Source: Chloroflexota bacterium (lineage in GTDB: Bacteria > Chloroflexota > Chloroflexia > Thermobaculales > Thermobaculaceae). Taken from it: a DNA stretch of 33,455 nucleotides. The first letter of the stretch is position 1. Each line of letters starts with the position of its first letter. The position numbers were made by a program, and so were the translations under genes. The notes under the pieces are model-generated. The model had not been told where the DNA came from, ran no database searches, and was given only the letters and a program-made list of their open reading frames with translations. Below, in pieces: positions 7,936 through 16,375 of the stretch. Location of the stretch: positions 1 to 33,455 of the forward strand of contig CADDYR010000009.1 of NCBI GenBank assembly GCA_902810765.1, written 5' to 3'.

Positions 7936-10191
7936 CTACGTGTGCTGCTCGGGGTTGTCCCAGTAGTACGCCTCCGGGTCGTACACGGCCGGCGACGGCA
8001 CGACCCATGGGTCCACGAACCCGTGCTGGGCCAGCTGGTCCCGCGTAGGCACGTTCTTCAGGCCCTGGCGTACGAGCACCAGCTCCGGGTAGTTCGCGAC
8101 CGTGCCCGAGTAGAACGGGCCGGCAGTCCAGTGGACCTTCATTATCTCCCAGGCGACCTGCGTCCGCTTCATGAAGCTCTTCTCGGTCCGGGTCGTCGAG
8201 TACAGGGCCCAGATCTTCTTGACGTTCGGGTCTGCCTCCTTCTCGTCCGGCATGATTCGTGGCGGATGCCTCTTCCAGGGATCTACGTTCAGCTCCTTCT
8301 TGGCCACAGGTGTGCCGAGGGAGTAGAAGCCGACGCCCTCCATGGGCGCCCAGCGCTGGCTGTCCATCGGGACTATCCAGTTCGGATATACCAGGCAGTT
8401 CGGGCCGTCCGATGCGCCGAAGTCGGCGTAGTTCTGCAGCTTGCCCGCGGCCCACAGGTCCAGGAAAGCGGCGCCGTTCACCGGGTTAGGCTGGACGTTG
8501 ATGCCGATGGCCTGCCAGTTCTTCGCGAGCAGCTGATTCTTCTGGACCGCGTCGCCGTGGGGGTCGTCGCTCGCGGTGTAATCGAGCGTGAGCTTGAGAG
8601 GGCTGCCGTCGGGGAAGTCTCTCCAGCCGTCGCCGTTCTTGTCCACGATGCCGAGCTCATCGAGCATCTTCTTCGCTCTCTCGGGGTCGTAGCCCACCCA
8701 GCTGTCCCGCCAGGTCTTGTACACCTGTGGCCCCTTGCCCACGTGGTACTCGATGGCCTTCGGGCTCATCGTGCCCGTGGTAGCCTCTCCCTGGTTGAAA
8801 TAGATGGTCTTGCGAGCCGTCGCCCGGTCGTAGGCCAGAGACAGCGCCTGGCGGAACTTGGGGGTGCGGAACAGCTTGCGGTACTTCGGATCGTGGTAGT
8901 CGAAGTTGAAGTAGTAGGCTGAGGCCGTGCCCGTGCCCGAGTCCCAGTACAGGATGTTCAGGTGATTCCTCGACTGCTGGGACTTGATCGTCGAGACGTC
9001 CGCGAGTGTCATGCCGAGGAACGCGCCGTGGATGTAGTCGGCCTTGCCCTGCTGGATCTGGAGCCTCATCACCTGCGGGTCCTGGATGTTCGTGTTGATG
9101 ACCTGATCCACGAACGGCAGCTGGTTGCCCCAGCGGTCCACGCACCAGTAATACGGGTTACGCACCCAGATCGAGTACTCGCCCTTCTTGTACTTCTGAG
9201 GCATCCACCCGGTCATCGTGGGGCTGTCGGGGTTCGTGGGCCAGTCGAGCTTCGAGTTGAAGGTCTTGGCCCAGGTCTTTGGATTGAGCTTCTTGTTGTA
9301 CTTGATGTGGAACTGCTTCAGGTAGTGCTTGGGATCCATCCACCAGGGTCCCTGACCCCGCTTCACCCAGGCCGCGGCGTAGTCCGCGGCGAGCGGCGTC
9401 GTGGAGTCGAAGTGGAGCTCGAGCGTGTAGTCATCCACCTTCTTCATCTTCACGGGGTTGCCCTTGCCCGATCGGAGCTCCTGCGGTGGTGTCTGGTTCA
9501 GCGCGGGCACACCCACCTCATCCTCGTACCAGAATAGGATGTCGTCCACGGTCCACGGGGCTCCGTCCGACCACTTCAGGCCCTTGCGGAAGTGGAAGGT
9601 CCACACGGAGAGGTCCTCGTTGGGTTCCCAGGACTCGGCGAGACCGGGCCCGATCTCCAGCGCGTCCTGGAGCCATCTGACGGGCGAGTGTCCGTACATT
9701 ATCTCCTGTACTATGTGGGTGGTCGCCCAGTCGCTCGTGTCGGAGATCACCATGCGTATCGTGCCGCCGTACTTGCCGGGCGTGAGCCACTTGTGTGGCA
9801 CGACGTACGGGTTCTCGGGCAGCCTCTTCTCTACCGACGGCAGCTTGCCTGCCTTGACCTGCGCGGCGAGCTGGGGCGACTCGTGGAAGGTGCCCTTGTA
9901 GGTCAGCCCGGTGGCGTACTTCACGTCGTAGACGACGGAGCCCGTTGGGGCGGGGGCTACCGTGGACGCTGCGCCGGACGTAGCCTGTGGCGATGAGGTG
10001 GGACTTGCCGCGGCGGACGTCGGGGGCGTCCCAGCCGCCTTCGTGGGGCCCGCGGTGGTCCTGGCGCTGGTTGCGGTGGGCTGGGTGGCGCTCTTGTTGG
10101 AGGCTCCGCAGGCGGCCGCGAGCGTGGTCGTGGCGGCGAGGGCTGAGTACCGCAGGAAGGTTCGGCGATCGAGGGTGTGCTGGTCGTCCAT
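7936..10191 (-). CDS. ABC transporter solute-binding protein, family 5 (peptide/oligosaccharide type), Tat lipoprotein
   Basis: 751 aa. The N-terminus has a twin-arginine motif ([13 protein letters not shown]) and a Cys at the end of TTLAAAC that serves as a probable lipidation site. A Thr/Ala/Ser/Pro-rich linker of about 60 residues follows, as in surface lipoproteins of monoderm bacteria. The mature part has SBP family 5 features: [49 protein letters not shown] and the [19 protein letters not shown] block. Such proteins capture peptides, nickel or plant-derived oligosaccharides. No permease or ATPase gene is next to it, so it is an orphan or uses components encoded elsewhere. The ATG at 10191 is chosen to begin just before the Tat signal. 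It has its own strong promoter and a hairpin after its stop. Confidence 0.93.
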   Translation of the reverse strand: MDDQHTLDRRTFLRYSALAATTTLAAACGASNKSATQPTATSARTTAGPTKAAGTPPTSAAASPTSSPQATSGAASTVAPAPTGSVVYDVKYATGLTYKGTFHESPQLAAQVKAGKLPSVEKRLPENPYVVPHKWLTPGKYGGTIRMVISDTSDWATTHIVQEIMYGHSPVRWLQDALEIGPGLAESWEPNEDLSVWTFHFRKGLKWSDGAPWTVDDILFWYEDEVGVPALNQTPPQELRSGKGNPVKMKKVDDYTLELHFDSTTPLAADYAAAWVKRGQGPWWMDPKHYLKQFHIKYNKKLNPKTWAKTFNSKLDWPTNPDSPTMTGWMPQKYKKGEYSIWVRNPYYWCVDRWGNQLPFVDQVINTNIQDPQVMRLQIQQGKADYIHGAFLGMTLADVSTIKSQQSRNHLNILYWDSGTGTASAYYFNFDYHDPKYRKLFRTPKFRQALSLAYDRATARKTIYFNQGEATTGTMSPKAIEYHVGKGPQVYKTWRDSWVGYDPERAKKMLDELGIVDKNGDGWRDFPDGSPLKLTLDYTASDDPHGDAVQKNQLLAKNWQAIGINVQPNPVNGAAFLDLWAAGKLQNYADFGASDGPNCLVYPNWIVPMDSQRWAPMEGVGFYSLGTPVAKKELNVDPWKRHPPRIMPDEKEADPNVKKIWALYSTTRTEKSFMKRTQVAWEIMKVHWTAGPFYSGTVANYPELVLVRQGLKNVPTRDQLAQHGFVDPWVVPSPAVYDPEAYYWDNPEQHT

Positions 10192-10261
10192 TGTCCAAGT
10201 ACTCCCGCAAGTCAGGTGGTGGCCATCCACGCTGGGGACGGCGAGCCGTGTGCTCTGTCGG

Positions 10262-10290
10262 ATGATACTCCGGGGGGCGTGGCGTGTCAA
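10262..10290 (-). promoter_or_regulatory. sigma70-type promoter of the solute-binding protein gene
   Basis: Minus strand: -35 TTGACA (10285-10290), 17-nt spacer, -10 TATCAT (10262-10267). The -35 is a perfect consensus. The expected start near 10255 would leave a leader of about 65 nt before the ATG. Confidence 0.65.
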
Positions 10291-10573
10291 AGAAGGGAAA
10301 GGGCGTCCTCGCCTTACACGACATATCCCTTGAGCTCCCAAAGCTCCAACTGAAGTAGAGAACCTGCCGTCTACACGCGCCTGCCAAGCGCTATAAGAGA
10401 TGTGAGGGATGGCAGGCCCGCCAGGCGGCTATTACCTGTGCCATACCCTCCGTGCCCGGCCGGCCTCGATCTTGGCGTTCCACGAGAGCCGAAACTGCCC
10501 GGGCGAGCGTTGTGTCAACTGGGAGTTGCTCAGTTTGGCGTGGGTCTTGTTGCTTTGTGAATCTCATGGGATA

Positions 10574-10604
10574 TGTCATGGGGCCCGCACCCCGCACCAT
10601 GACA
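10574..10604. promoter_or_regulatory. inverted repeat, possible operator of the tricorn gene
   Basis: Perfect 8-bp arms TGTCATGG (10574-10581) and CCATGACA (10597-10604), spaced by 15 nt so that their centres are 23 nt apart, about two helical turns. The right arm overlaps a candidate -35 (ATGACA) for the extended -10 at 10621. This arrangement suits a dimeric repressor or activator. Confidence 0.4.
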
Positions 10605-10629
10605 GGGGGCGACCCTTTCCTGCTAAAGT
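10599..10629 (+). promoter_or_regulatory. possible promoter of the tricorn homologue
   Basis: Extended -10 TGC-TAAAGT (10621-10629), with ATGACA 19 nt further upstream as a weak -35 at long spacing. It lies about 55 nt before the ATG of the protease gene. Confidence 0.35.
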
Positions 10630-10683
10630 AGCGGTGCCACATGCGATCGGCCCGCCAGGGGCCCACCAGGAGGAAGGAACACC

Positions 10684-13600
10684 ATGGCTTACCAGGGCTA
10701 CATCCGCTTCCCCACCATACATTCCGATCGGATCGTGTTCACCGCCGAGGACGACCTGTGGATGGTCAGCACCCGGGGCGGACGGGCCGAGAGGCTCACT
10801 GCCGGCGTCGCCGACGCCACGCATCCCCACTTCTCCCCCGACGGACGCCTGATCGCCTTCACAGGTCGTGAGGAGGGACCCGCCGAGGTCTTCGTGATGG
10901 ACCTGGAGGGCAACCCGTCACGCAGGCTGACCTACCAGGGAGCGAACGCGCAGGTCGCGGCCTGGCAAGCCGACGGCTCGGGCATCATCTACTCCTCCGC
11001 CGCCGGACAGCCGATGCGCCGCGGGATGGAGAGGCTCTATCAGGTGCCGCCGAGAGGCGGCGTGCCCACGATGCTGCCCTACGGAGTGGCGCACTCGATC
11101 GCGTTCGGCCCGAACGGTGCGGTCGTCGTGGGCAGGCACACACAGGAGCCCGCGCGCTGGAAGCGCTACCGCGGAGGTACGGCGGGCTACCTGTGGATAG
11201 ACCCAGATGGCTCCGGGGAGTTCCATCGCCTCCTCGACCTGCACAGCAACATCTCCTACCCGTGCTGGGTCGGCGAGCGCATATACTTCATCTCCGACCA
11301 TGAGGGCATCGGCAACGTCTACTCGGTCCTGCCGAGCGGCGAGGACATCCGCAGGCACACGCGCCAGGAGGACTACTATGCCCGCGGCTTGGCCACCGAC
11401 GGCGCCCAGCTCGTCTACCACGCCGGGGGAGACCTGTTCGTGCTCGAGCCAGACAGCACCGAGGGTCAGCGCCTCGAGGTGGAGCTGCCGGGCAACCGTG
11501 CACAGCGTGCGCGCAAGTTCGTCTCCGCGCCGAAGTACATGGATTCGTGGGGTCTGAACCCCGAGGGAAACTCCGTGGCCATCACGAGCCGGGGCAAGGC
11601 ATTCAGCTTCGGCAACTGGGAGGGCGCGGTCATACAGCACGGCGAGCCGGACGGCATCCGCTACCGCCTGGCCACCTGGCTGGCCGACGGCAGGCACCTG
11701 GTCACGGTCGCCGACGCGGGCGACGAGCCCCGGCTGGTCGTGTTCGACTCGATCGGCGTCGAGGAGCCGAGGATCCTCGATCAGGTCGACGTGGGGCACG
11801 TAACAGAGCTTCGGCCAGCACCACGCGGTGACGCGCTACTCCTCGCGAACCACCGGAACGAGGTTGTCCACGTGGACCTCGCCCAGGGCACGTCGCGTGT
11901 GCTCGACCGCAGCGACTACCGACGCGCCGTCGGGATCGCCTGGTCGCCCGACGCCCGCTGGGCCGCATACGGTCTGTACGTCAACCCACGACAGAGCGTG
12001 ATCAAGCTCGCGAACCTCGAGAGCGGAGACGTACATCAGGTGACGGAGCCGGTCCTCCGCGACACCCGCCCAGCGTTCGATCCAGCGGGCAGATACCTGT
12101 ACTTCATCGGGGGACGCGACTTCGATCCCGTGATGGACTACCTCCAGTTCGACTTCGGGTTCCCGCGTGGCCACCGTCCGTACCTCATCACCCTGCGCAG
12201 GGATCTGAGATCTCCGTTCACTCCCGAGCCCGAAGCCCCGAAGAGCGAGGCGGCGGAGCAGGCCGAGGCCGCGAAGACCGAGGAGAAGAAGGTCGAGCCC
12301 GAGCGAGTCGAGATAGACCTCGACGGCATATCCTCTCGAGTCGTCGCGTTTCCAGTGCCCGAGGGACGCTACGCGCGCGTACAGGGCACCGAGAAGGGAG
12401 CCGTGTTCTCCTCATATCCAGTGGAGGGCACACGTCAAGACGGCTTCTTCGACATCGAGCCCGAGGCGAAGGGCAGCCTCGAGTTCTACAACTTCGAGAC
12501 GCACAGGTCCGATCGCCTCGTGGAAGGCATCACGGACTTCGAGGTCACGCCGAACGGCAAGACGCTGATCTACCGGGCGGGCAACAGGCTACGGGTGCTC
12601 AGGGCGGGGGAGAAGCCCAGGGAGGACCTGCCGGAGGAGCAGCGCGACAAGCCCGGTCGCGAGTCCGGCTGGATAGACCTCGACAGGGTGAAGGTCTCCG
12701 TCCGACCCGAAGCCGAGTGGCGGCAGATGTACAACGAGATCTGGCGCCTTCAGCGCGAGCACTTCTGGGTGCCGGACATGGGCGGCGTGGACTGGGCCAG
12801 CGTGCGCGAGAAATACCGGCCGCTCGTGGACCGCGTCGCCTCGCGCGGAGAGTTCTCCGACCTGATCTGGGAGATGCAGGGCGAGCTGGGCTCCTCGCAC
12901 GCCTACGAGTTCGGCGGGGAGTACCGAGAGCATCCGGAGTATCCCCAGGGATATCTCGGGGTGGACTGGGAGCTCGACCACGACACCGGTGAGTACAGGA
13001 TAGGCCGGATCGTACGCGGCGACCCCTGGAGCTCCGAGTGGAGCTCGCCGCTGCTCGCACCCGGAGCCAACGTGGCCGAGGGCGACGTCGTGCTCGCGAT
13101 CAACGGGCAGCGGCTCTCGCCCGAGCGCGGCCCCTGGCACCTGCTCGTCAACCAGGCCGGAAACGAGGTGCAGCTGCTCGTGCGGCCGGCGTCCGGAGGA
13201 GAGCCGCGCACGGTCACGGTGAAGGCGCTGGGGGACGAGTTCCGCACGCGCTACCGAGACTGGGTGGAGTCGAACAGGCGCACGGTCCACGAGGCCACGG
13301 ACGACAAGGTCGGGTACCTGCACATCCCGGACATGGGACCGGAGGGGTTCGCCGAGTTCCACCGCTACTACCTGGCCGAGTACGACCACGACGCGCTGAT
13401 CGTCGACCTGCGGGGCAACGGCGGAGGTTTTGTGTCAGGTCTGCTGCTTCACAAGCTCTCGAGGCCACGCCTGGGCTACGCATTCCAGCGCTGGGGGGCG
13501 CCCGAGCCGTACTTCGAGGAGTCGCCGCGCGGACCGCTGGTGGCCGTCACCGACGAGAACGCGGGCTCGGACGGCGACATCTTCTCACACGGCTTCAAGA

Positions 13601-13923
13601 TGCTGAACCTTGGACCGCTCATCGGCAAGCGCACCTGGGGCGGAGTGATCGGCATATCCAACCTCATGCCGCTTGCAGACACGACGATAACCACGCAGCC
13701 GGAGTACAGCTTCTGGTTCAAGGACGTGGGCTGGGGAGTCGAGAACTACGGCACCGATCCGACCATCGAGGTGGACTACGCTCCACAGGACTACGCCGCG
13801 GGACGGGATCCGCAGCTCGAGCGCGCAATCGCGGAGGCGAAGCGGCTAATGCAGGAGAGGCCATCCCCAACGCCCGAGCCGGGGCCTCGCCCCGACCGCA
13901 GCTTCCCAGTGAAGACGAGGTAG
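10684..13923 (+). CDS. tricorn protease homologue (beta-propellers, PDZ, S41 catalytic domain)
   Basis: 1079 aa, close to the 1071 aa of archaeal tricorn. The N-terminal half is two beta-propellers (repeats such as ATHPHFSPDGRLIAFTGREE). An acidic/Ala-Lys linker follows at about 510-545, then the C1 helical domain, a PDZ domain (about 755-850, YLGVDWELD) and the S41 domain. Catalytic residues are at nearly tricorn spacing: Ser738-His739 (GSSHAYEF), Ser962 (NAGSDGDIFS) and Glu1020 (GVENYG), with oxyanion glycines in DLRGNGGGF. It is a cytoplasmic hexameric peptidase in archaea, degrading the 6-12-residue peptides left by the proteasome. A strong AGGAGGAAGG site precedes the ATG, and there is no signal peptide. 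The gene stands alone and ends at a hairpin shared with the next gene. Confidence 0.95.
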   Translation: MAYQGYIRFPTIHSDRIVFTAEDDLWMVSTRGGRAERLTAGVADATHPHFSPDGRLIAFTGREEGPAEVFVMDLEGNPSRRLTYQGANAQVAAWQADGSGIIYSSAAGQPMRRGMERLYQVPPRGGVPTMLPYGVAHSIAFGPNGAVVVGRHTQEPARWKRYRGGTAGYLWIDPDGSGEFHRLLDLHSNISYPCWVGERIYFISDHEGIGNVYSVLPSGEDIRRHTRQEDYYARGLATDGAQLVYHAGGDLFVLEPDSTEGQRLEVELPGNRAQRARKFVSAPKYMDSWGLNPEGNSVAITSRGKAFSFGNWEGAVIQHGEPDGIRYRLATWLADGRHLVTVADAGDEPRLVVFDSIGVEEPRILDQVDVGHVTELRPAPRGDALLLANHRNEVVHVDLAQGTSRVLDRSDYRRAVGIAWSPDARWAAYGLYVNPRQSVIKLANLESGDVHQVTEPVLRDTRPAFDPAGRYLYFIGGRDFDPVMDYLQFDFGFPRGHRPYLITLRRDLRSPFTPEPEAPKSEAAEQAEAAKTEEKKVEPERVEIDLDGISSRVVAFPVPEGRYARVQGTEKGAVFSSYPVEGTRQDGFFDIEPEAKGSLEFYNFETHRSDRLVEGITDFEVTPNGKTLIYRAGNRLRVLRAGEKPREDLPEEQRDKPGRESGWIDLDRVKVSVRPEAEWRQMYNEIWRLQREHFWVPDMGGVDWASVREKYRPLVDRVASRGEFSDLIWEMQGELGSSHAYEFGGEYREHPEYPQGYLGVDWELDHDTGEYRIGRIVRGDPWSSEWSSPLLAPGANVAEGDVVLAINGQRLSPERGPWHLLVNQAGNEVQLLVRPASGGEPRTVTVKALGDEFRTRYRDWVESNRRTVHEATDDKVGYLHIPDMGPEGFAEFHRYYLAEYDHDALIVDLRGNGGGFVSGLLLHKLSRPRLGYAFQRWGAPEPYFEESPRGPLVAVTDENAGSDGDIFSHGFKMLNLGPLIGKRTWGGVIGISNLMPLADTTITTQPEYSFWFKDVGWGVENYGTDPTIEVDYAPQDYAAGRDPQLERAIAEAKRLMQERPSPTPEPGPRPDRSFPVKTR

Positions 13924-13935
13924 TCAGGTCACAGT

Positions 13936-13968
13936 CGCAGGTCGCGGGCGGACCGCCCGCGACCTGCG
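13936..13968. terminator. bidirectional hairpin terminator
   Basis: 16-bp perfect inverted repeat (arms 13936-13951 and 13953-13968, GCAGGTCGCGGGCGG and its complement inside) around a single-base centre. It lies between the stops of two convergent genes (13923 plus, 13990 minus), so it should end both transcripts. No T-run is present on either side. Confidence 0.75.
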
Positions 13969-13989
13969 GCCCCCGAAGGCTGCCGCCGT

Positions 13990-14919
13990 TTACCGGATGA
14001 CCTCGACCGCGTCGCCGTCCGCGAGCACATGATCCCTCCCGACCTTCTGCCCGTCGAAGCGAGCGGAGGGACCCCACACCCGCCCACCACGGCAGATGAG
14101 CCCCAGATCGTTGTGTATCTTCCTGGCGGCGTCAGCGACCGTGGACCCCGCGCGAAGCGCCACGGGCCGTTCGTCCCTCTCGCCGTCGTGCTGCAGGTAA
14201 ACCCGGATCAGTCCCGTGAGCCGCCACAGAGCGACCCTGAACCGGTCGAGGCTCTCGTCGTCGAGGATGGATACGCCCACCACGGGCAGGTCGGGCACTG
14301 CCGCGCGGAGCCGCTCGAGATCCGAAGGCACCCCGTCGTCCACCTTCGTCACGACGAGCATCGCTGGCAGGGCGATGCCCGCGGTGGCCACCTCGCGCCG
14401 CACCGCCTCGAGCGCCGAGAGCGGCTCGGTGACGGGGTGACAGTAGGCGATCGCGTCCGCCCCGCGAAGCACCCCGAGCAGCGCCCGTCCGTCGCCGCGG
14501 CCCTCGGAGGCCCCCTCGATCAGTCCGGGAACCTCCACGAGCTGGACCGGGACACCGAGCAGGTCGACGAGCGCCGGCACGGGCCGCAGCGTCGTGAAAG
14601 CGTAGTCGCCCGTCCGGACCTGCACGCCGGACAGGCTCTGAAGCAGCGAGGACTTGCCCGCGTTCGGCGGTCCCACAAGCGCGATCTGCGCCTCGCCCTC
14701 GCGCCGCACGGCAATGCTGTCCCGATGGACCGCCCGATCGCGCACCCGGCTCGACTCGATCTCGTCCATCACCCACTTGCGTATGTCCGCGTACGGACCG
14801 TTGCGATAGTCGGGAAGCTCGCTCAGGATCGCCCGCAGCTCACGTATGCGCTCCGAGCCCTGCTTGCCCACAAGCCTGCGCTTGATGAGCTGCATCTGTG
14901 TACGATGTGGCATTGGCAT
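13990..14919 (-). CDS. Obg/DRG-type GTPase with C-terminal TGS domain
   Basis: 309 aa. A helical N-terminal region (HRTQMQLIKRRL ... IRKWVMDEIESSR) precedes the G domain: P-loop GPPNAGKSSLL, switch Thr in FTTLRPVPA, G3 region VEVPGLIEGASEGRGDG and G4 VTKVDD. The last 70 residues form a TGS domain (RPVALRAGSTVADAARKIHNDL ... LADGDAVEVIR), as in DRG proteins and threonyl-tRNA synthetases, usually an RNA or ribosome contact. In G3 the Asp of the DxPG motif is replaced by Glu (EVPG). The start at 14919 is preferred because GGGGGTGA lies 8 nt before it; ATG 14925 overlaps that site. It probably acts in translation or ribosome-linked control. The gene is convergent with the tricorn homologue. Confidence 0.88.
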   Translation of the reverse strand: MPMPHRTQMQLIKRRLVGKQGSERIRELRAILSELPDYRNGPYADIRKWVMDEIESSRVRDRAVHRDSIAVRREGEAQIALVGPPNAGKSSLLQSLSGVQVRTGDYAFTTLRPVPALVDLLGVPVQLVEVPGLIEGASEGRGDGRALLGVLRGADAIAYCHPVTEPLSALEAVRREVATAGIALPAMLVVTKVDDGVPSDLERLRAAVPDLPVVGVSILDDESLDRFRVALWRLTGLIRVYLQHDGERDERPVALRAGSTVADAARKIHNDLGLICRGGRVWGPSARFDGQKVGRDHVLADGDAVEVIR

Positions 14920-15027
14920 CGACATCACCCCCTGGTGTGAGTGGTGTGGAGCGGGGAGGTACGGAGATGCCGTGACAGGGGACACTCGCTTCCCTACCGA
15001 GAGGAGTGACTGACAACGGCGTCCTGC

Positions 15028-15072
15028 TCCGCCGCCTGCGTAAGACGCCCGAATCGGATCGCAGGCGGCGGA
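15028..15072. repeat. 13-bp inverted repeat (stem-loop)
   Basis: Arms TCCGCCGCCTGCG (15028-15040) and CGCAGGCGGCGGA (15060-15072) match perfectly around a 19-nt loop. It is about 110 nt upstream of the GTPase start and 190 nt upstream of the CorA promoter. It could be an RNA leader hairpin or terminator; there is no T-run. Confidence 0.6.
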
Positions 15073-15262
15073 CTAGCCGTTCTTGTTCGAGACAGTGATG
15101 AGCCAATGGCTCTCGGGTGAGGCTACCATTGCCGATACGGATATGATAGCACGCGGAGCTGCCGGGGAGAACCCGCGTATCACCCGTATGGACGACCCGG
15201 CGCTGCGCGGTGCCCCCATCCCCCCGTTGCGCCCGCGCAGCTATCGCACCGCGGCGCGGCCG

Positions 15263-15292
15263 TTGACCCTGCAGAACGGGCGGCACTATACT
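15263..15292 (+). promoter_or_regulatory. sigma70-type promoter of the corA-like gene
   Basis: -35 TTGACC (15263-15268), 18-nt spacer, -10 TATACT (15287-15292). Transcription from about 15299 would give a 40-nt leader with the AGGGAGG ribosome-binding site. Confidence 0.6.
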
Positions 15293-15339
15293 TGCACAAA
15301 CGATGTGTGGGGTGACTTCGAGCGCCAGGGAGGACACAG

Positions 15340-16362
15340 ATGGCCCGGTCGGAGAAGCCAGTCATTCGTGTCCGGAGCCTGGCGCGTCCGCTGCGTGCGA
15401 TGGGCCGCGCCCAGGAGGGCGCGGAGCCCAAGGCTGACCAGACGGCGAGCCATCGGAAGGAGCTCGCCCACGAGAGGCTGCGCTGGATAGACATCCCGCG
15501 ACCCACGCAGGAGGACGTCGAAGCGCTCGGCAGGGAGTTCGGCTTCCACCCCCTCGTGCTCGACGACGTGCTGAGCCGTGTTCAGCGCCCCAAGCTCGAC
15601 GACTACGACGACTACCTCTTCATCGTCCTGCACTTCCCGATCTTCAATGCGAAGGAGGGCGTGAGCGTCGCGTCCGAGGTGGATTTCTTTCTCGGGCCCG
15701 ACTACGTGATCACGACACACAACGGGGAGCTGAAGCCGCTACTGGGGATGTGGGCGAGGGCCGAGGAGGACGAGAGGGCGCGCGCGGAGTACATGGGCGG
15801 CAGCGCCGAGATGCTGCTGTATCACATCGTGGACCGGCTGACGAACTACCTGTTCCCGATGATGCGCCGAATTGACATAAACCTAGACCGGCTTGACGAG
15901 CGCATCTTCAGGGACAGGGCGGGCCGCGCGGTGAGGGAGCTCTCCGATTACAGGCGCGACGTGATCAGCCTGCGCAGGATCATACGCCCGAACATGAGCG
16001 TGATCAACATCCTCGAGAGCGGGCGTGCGTCACTGCTCTCGGAGGAGATGGAGCCTTACTGGAGTGACATCTCCGACCACTTCACGCGCGTGTGGGACAT
16101 GCTCGTCGAGTTCAAGGACGAGGTCGAGGGCCTCGACGATACCTTCAACACCCTGTACTCGTATCGAACGAACGAGACGCTGCGGGCCCTGACGATCATC
16201 AGCGTCATACTGCTGCCGCTGACACTGATCTCGGGCATCTACGGCATGAACGTCAGGCTGCCGTTCGAGCACGACCCGCACGCGTTCGGATACATAGTGG
16301 CCAGCATGGTCGTGATAGCCCTGGTCATGCTTGCCTTCTTCCGGCACAAGGGCTGGTTCTGA
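15340..16362 (+). CDS. corA: CorA-family divalent metal (Mg2+/Co2+) transporter
   Basis: 340 aa. A large cytoplasmic N-terminal domain, with a charged leader of about 40 residues and then LRWIDIPRPTQEDVEALG and the LDDVLSRVQRPKLDDYDDYLF signature, leads into a long stalk helix. Two C-terminal membrane helices follow. The first ends in the diagnostic YGMNV (Gly302-Met303-Asn304), which forms the selectivity entrance of the homopentameric channel. The periplasmic loop after GMN reads RLPFEHDPHAF rather than the usual MPEL, as in many non-proteobacterial members. The C-terminus is basic (FFRHKGWF). A strong AGGGAGG site and a good promoter precede it. The DJ-1/PfpI gene follows after 13 nt and is probably cotranscribed. 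Magnesium is the likely ion; cobalt, nickel or zinc efflux members share the motif. Confidence 0.93.
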   Translation: MARSEKPVIRVRSLARPLRAMGRAQEGAEPKADQTASHRKELAHERLRWIDIPRPTQEDVEALGREFGFHPLVLDDVLSRVQRPKLDDYDDYLFIVLHFPIFNAKEGVSVASEVDFFLGPDYVITTHNGELKPLLGMWARAEEDERARAEYMGGSAEMLLYHIVDRLTNYLFPMMRRIDINLDRLDERIFRDRAGRAVRELSDYRRDVISLRRIIRPNMSVINILESGRASLLSEEMEPYWSDISDHFTRVWDMLVEFKDEVEGLDDTFNTLYSYRTNETLRALTIISVILLPLTLISGIYGMNVRLPFEHDPHAFGYIVASMVVIALVMLAFFRHKGWF

Positions 16363-16375
16363 AAGGTGTGAGCAG

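Larger units (their letters stand above)
10192..10683. other. intergenic region between divergent genes
   Basis: 492 nt between the solute-binding protein and the tricorn homologue. It holds the promoter of the former, an 8-bp inverted repeat GCCTGCCA/TGGCAGGC at 10379-10417 and the operator-like repeat at 10574-10604. A 91-codon open frame on the minus strand (10391-10666) has no ribosome-binding site or recognisable domain, and I do not call it a gene. Confidence 0.6.
14920..15339. other. divergent intergenic region with large inverted repeat
   Basis: 420 nt between the GTPase and the CorA gene. It holds the 13-bp inverted repeat at 15028-15072, a shorter one CAATGG/CCATTG (15104-15131), a lone TATGAT (15142-15147) and the CorA promoter. 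I find no tRNA or recognised riboswitch fold and no credible gene. Confidence 0.55.

Noticed and set aside
10391-10666. 91-codon frame in the gap before the tricorn gene
   Set aside because: No ribosome-binding site or recognisable domain, and it overlaps the inverted repeats and candidate promoter of the tricorn gene.
15021-15105. tRNA-like string with GTTCGAG near the 13-bp inverted repeat
   Set aside because: The bases flanking GTTCGAG do not form a T-arm stem and no acceptor or anticodon stem can be drawn.
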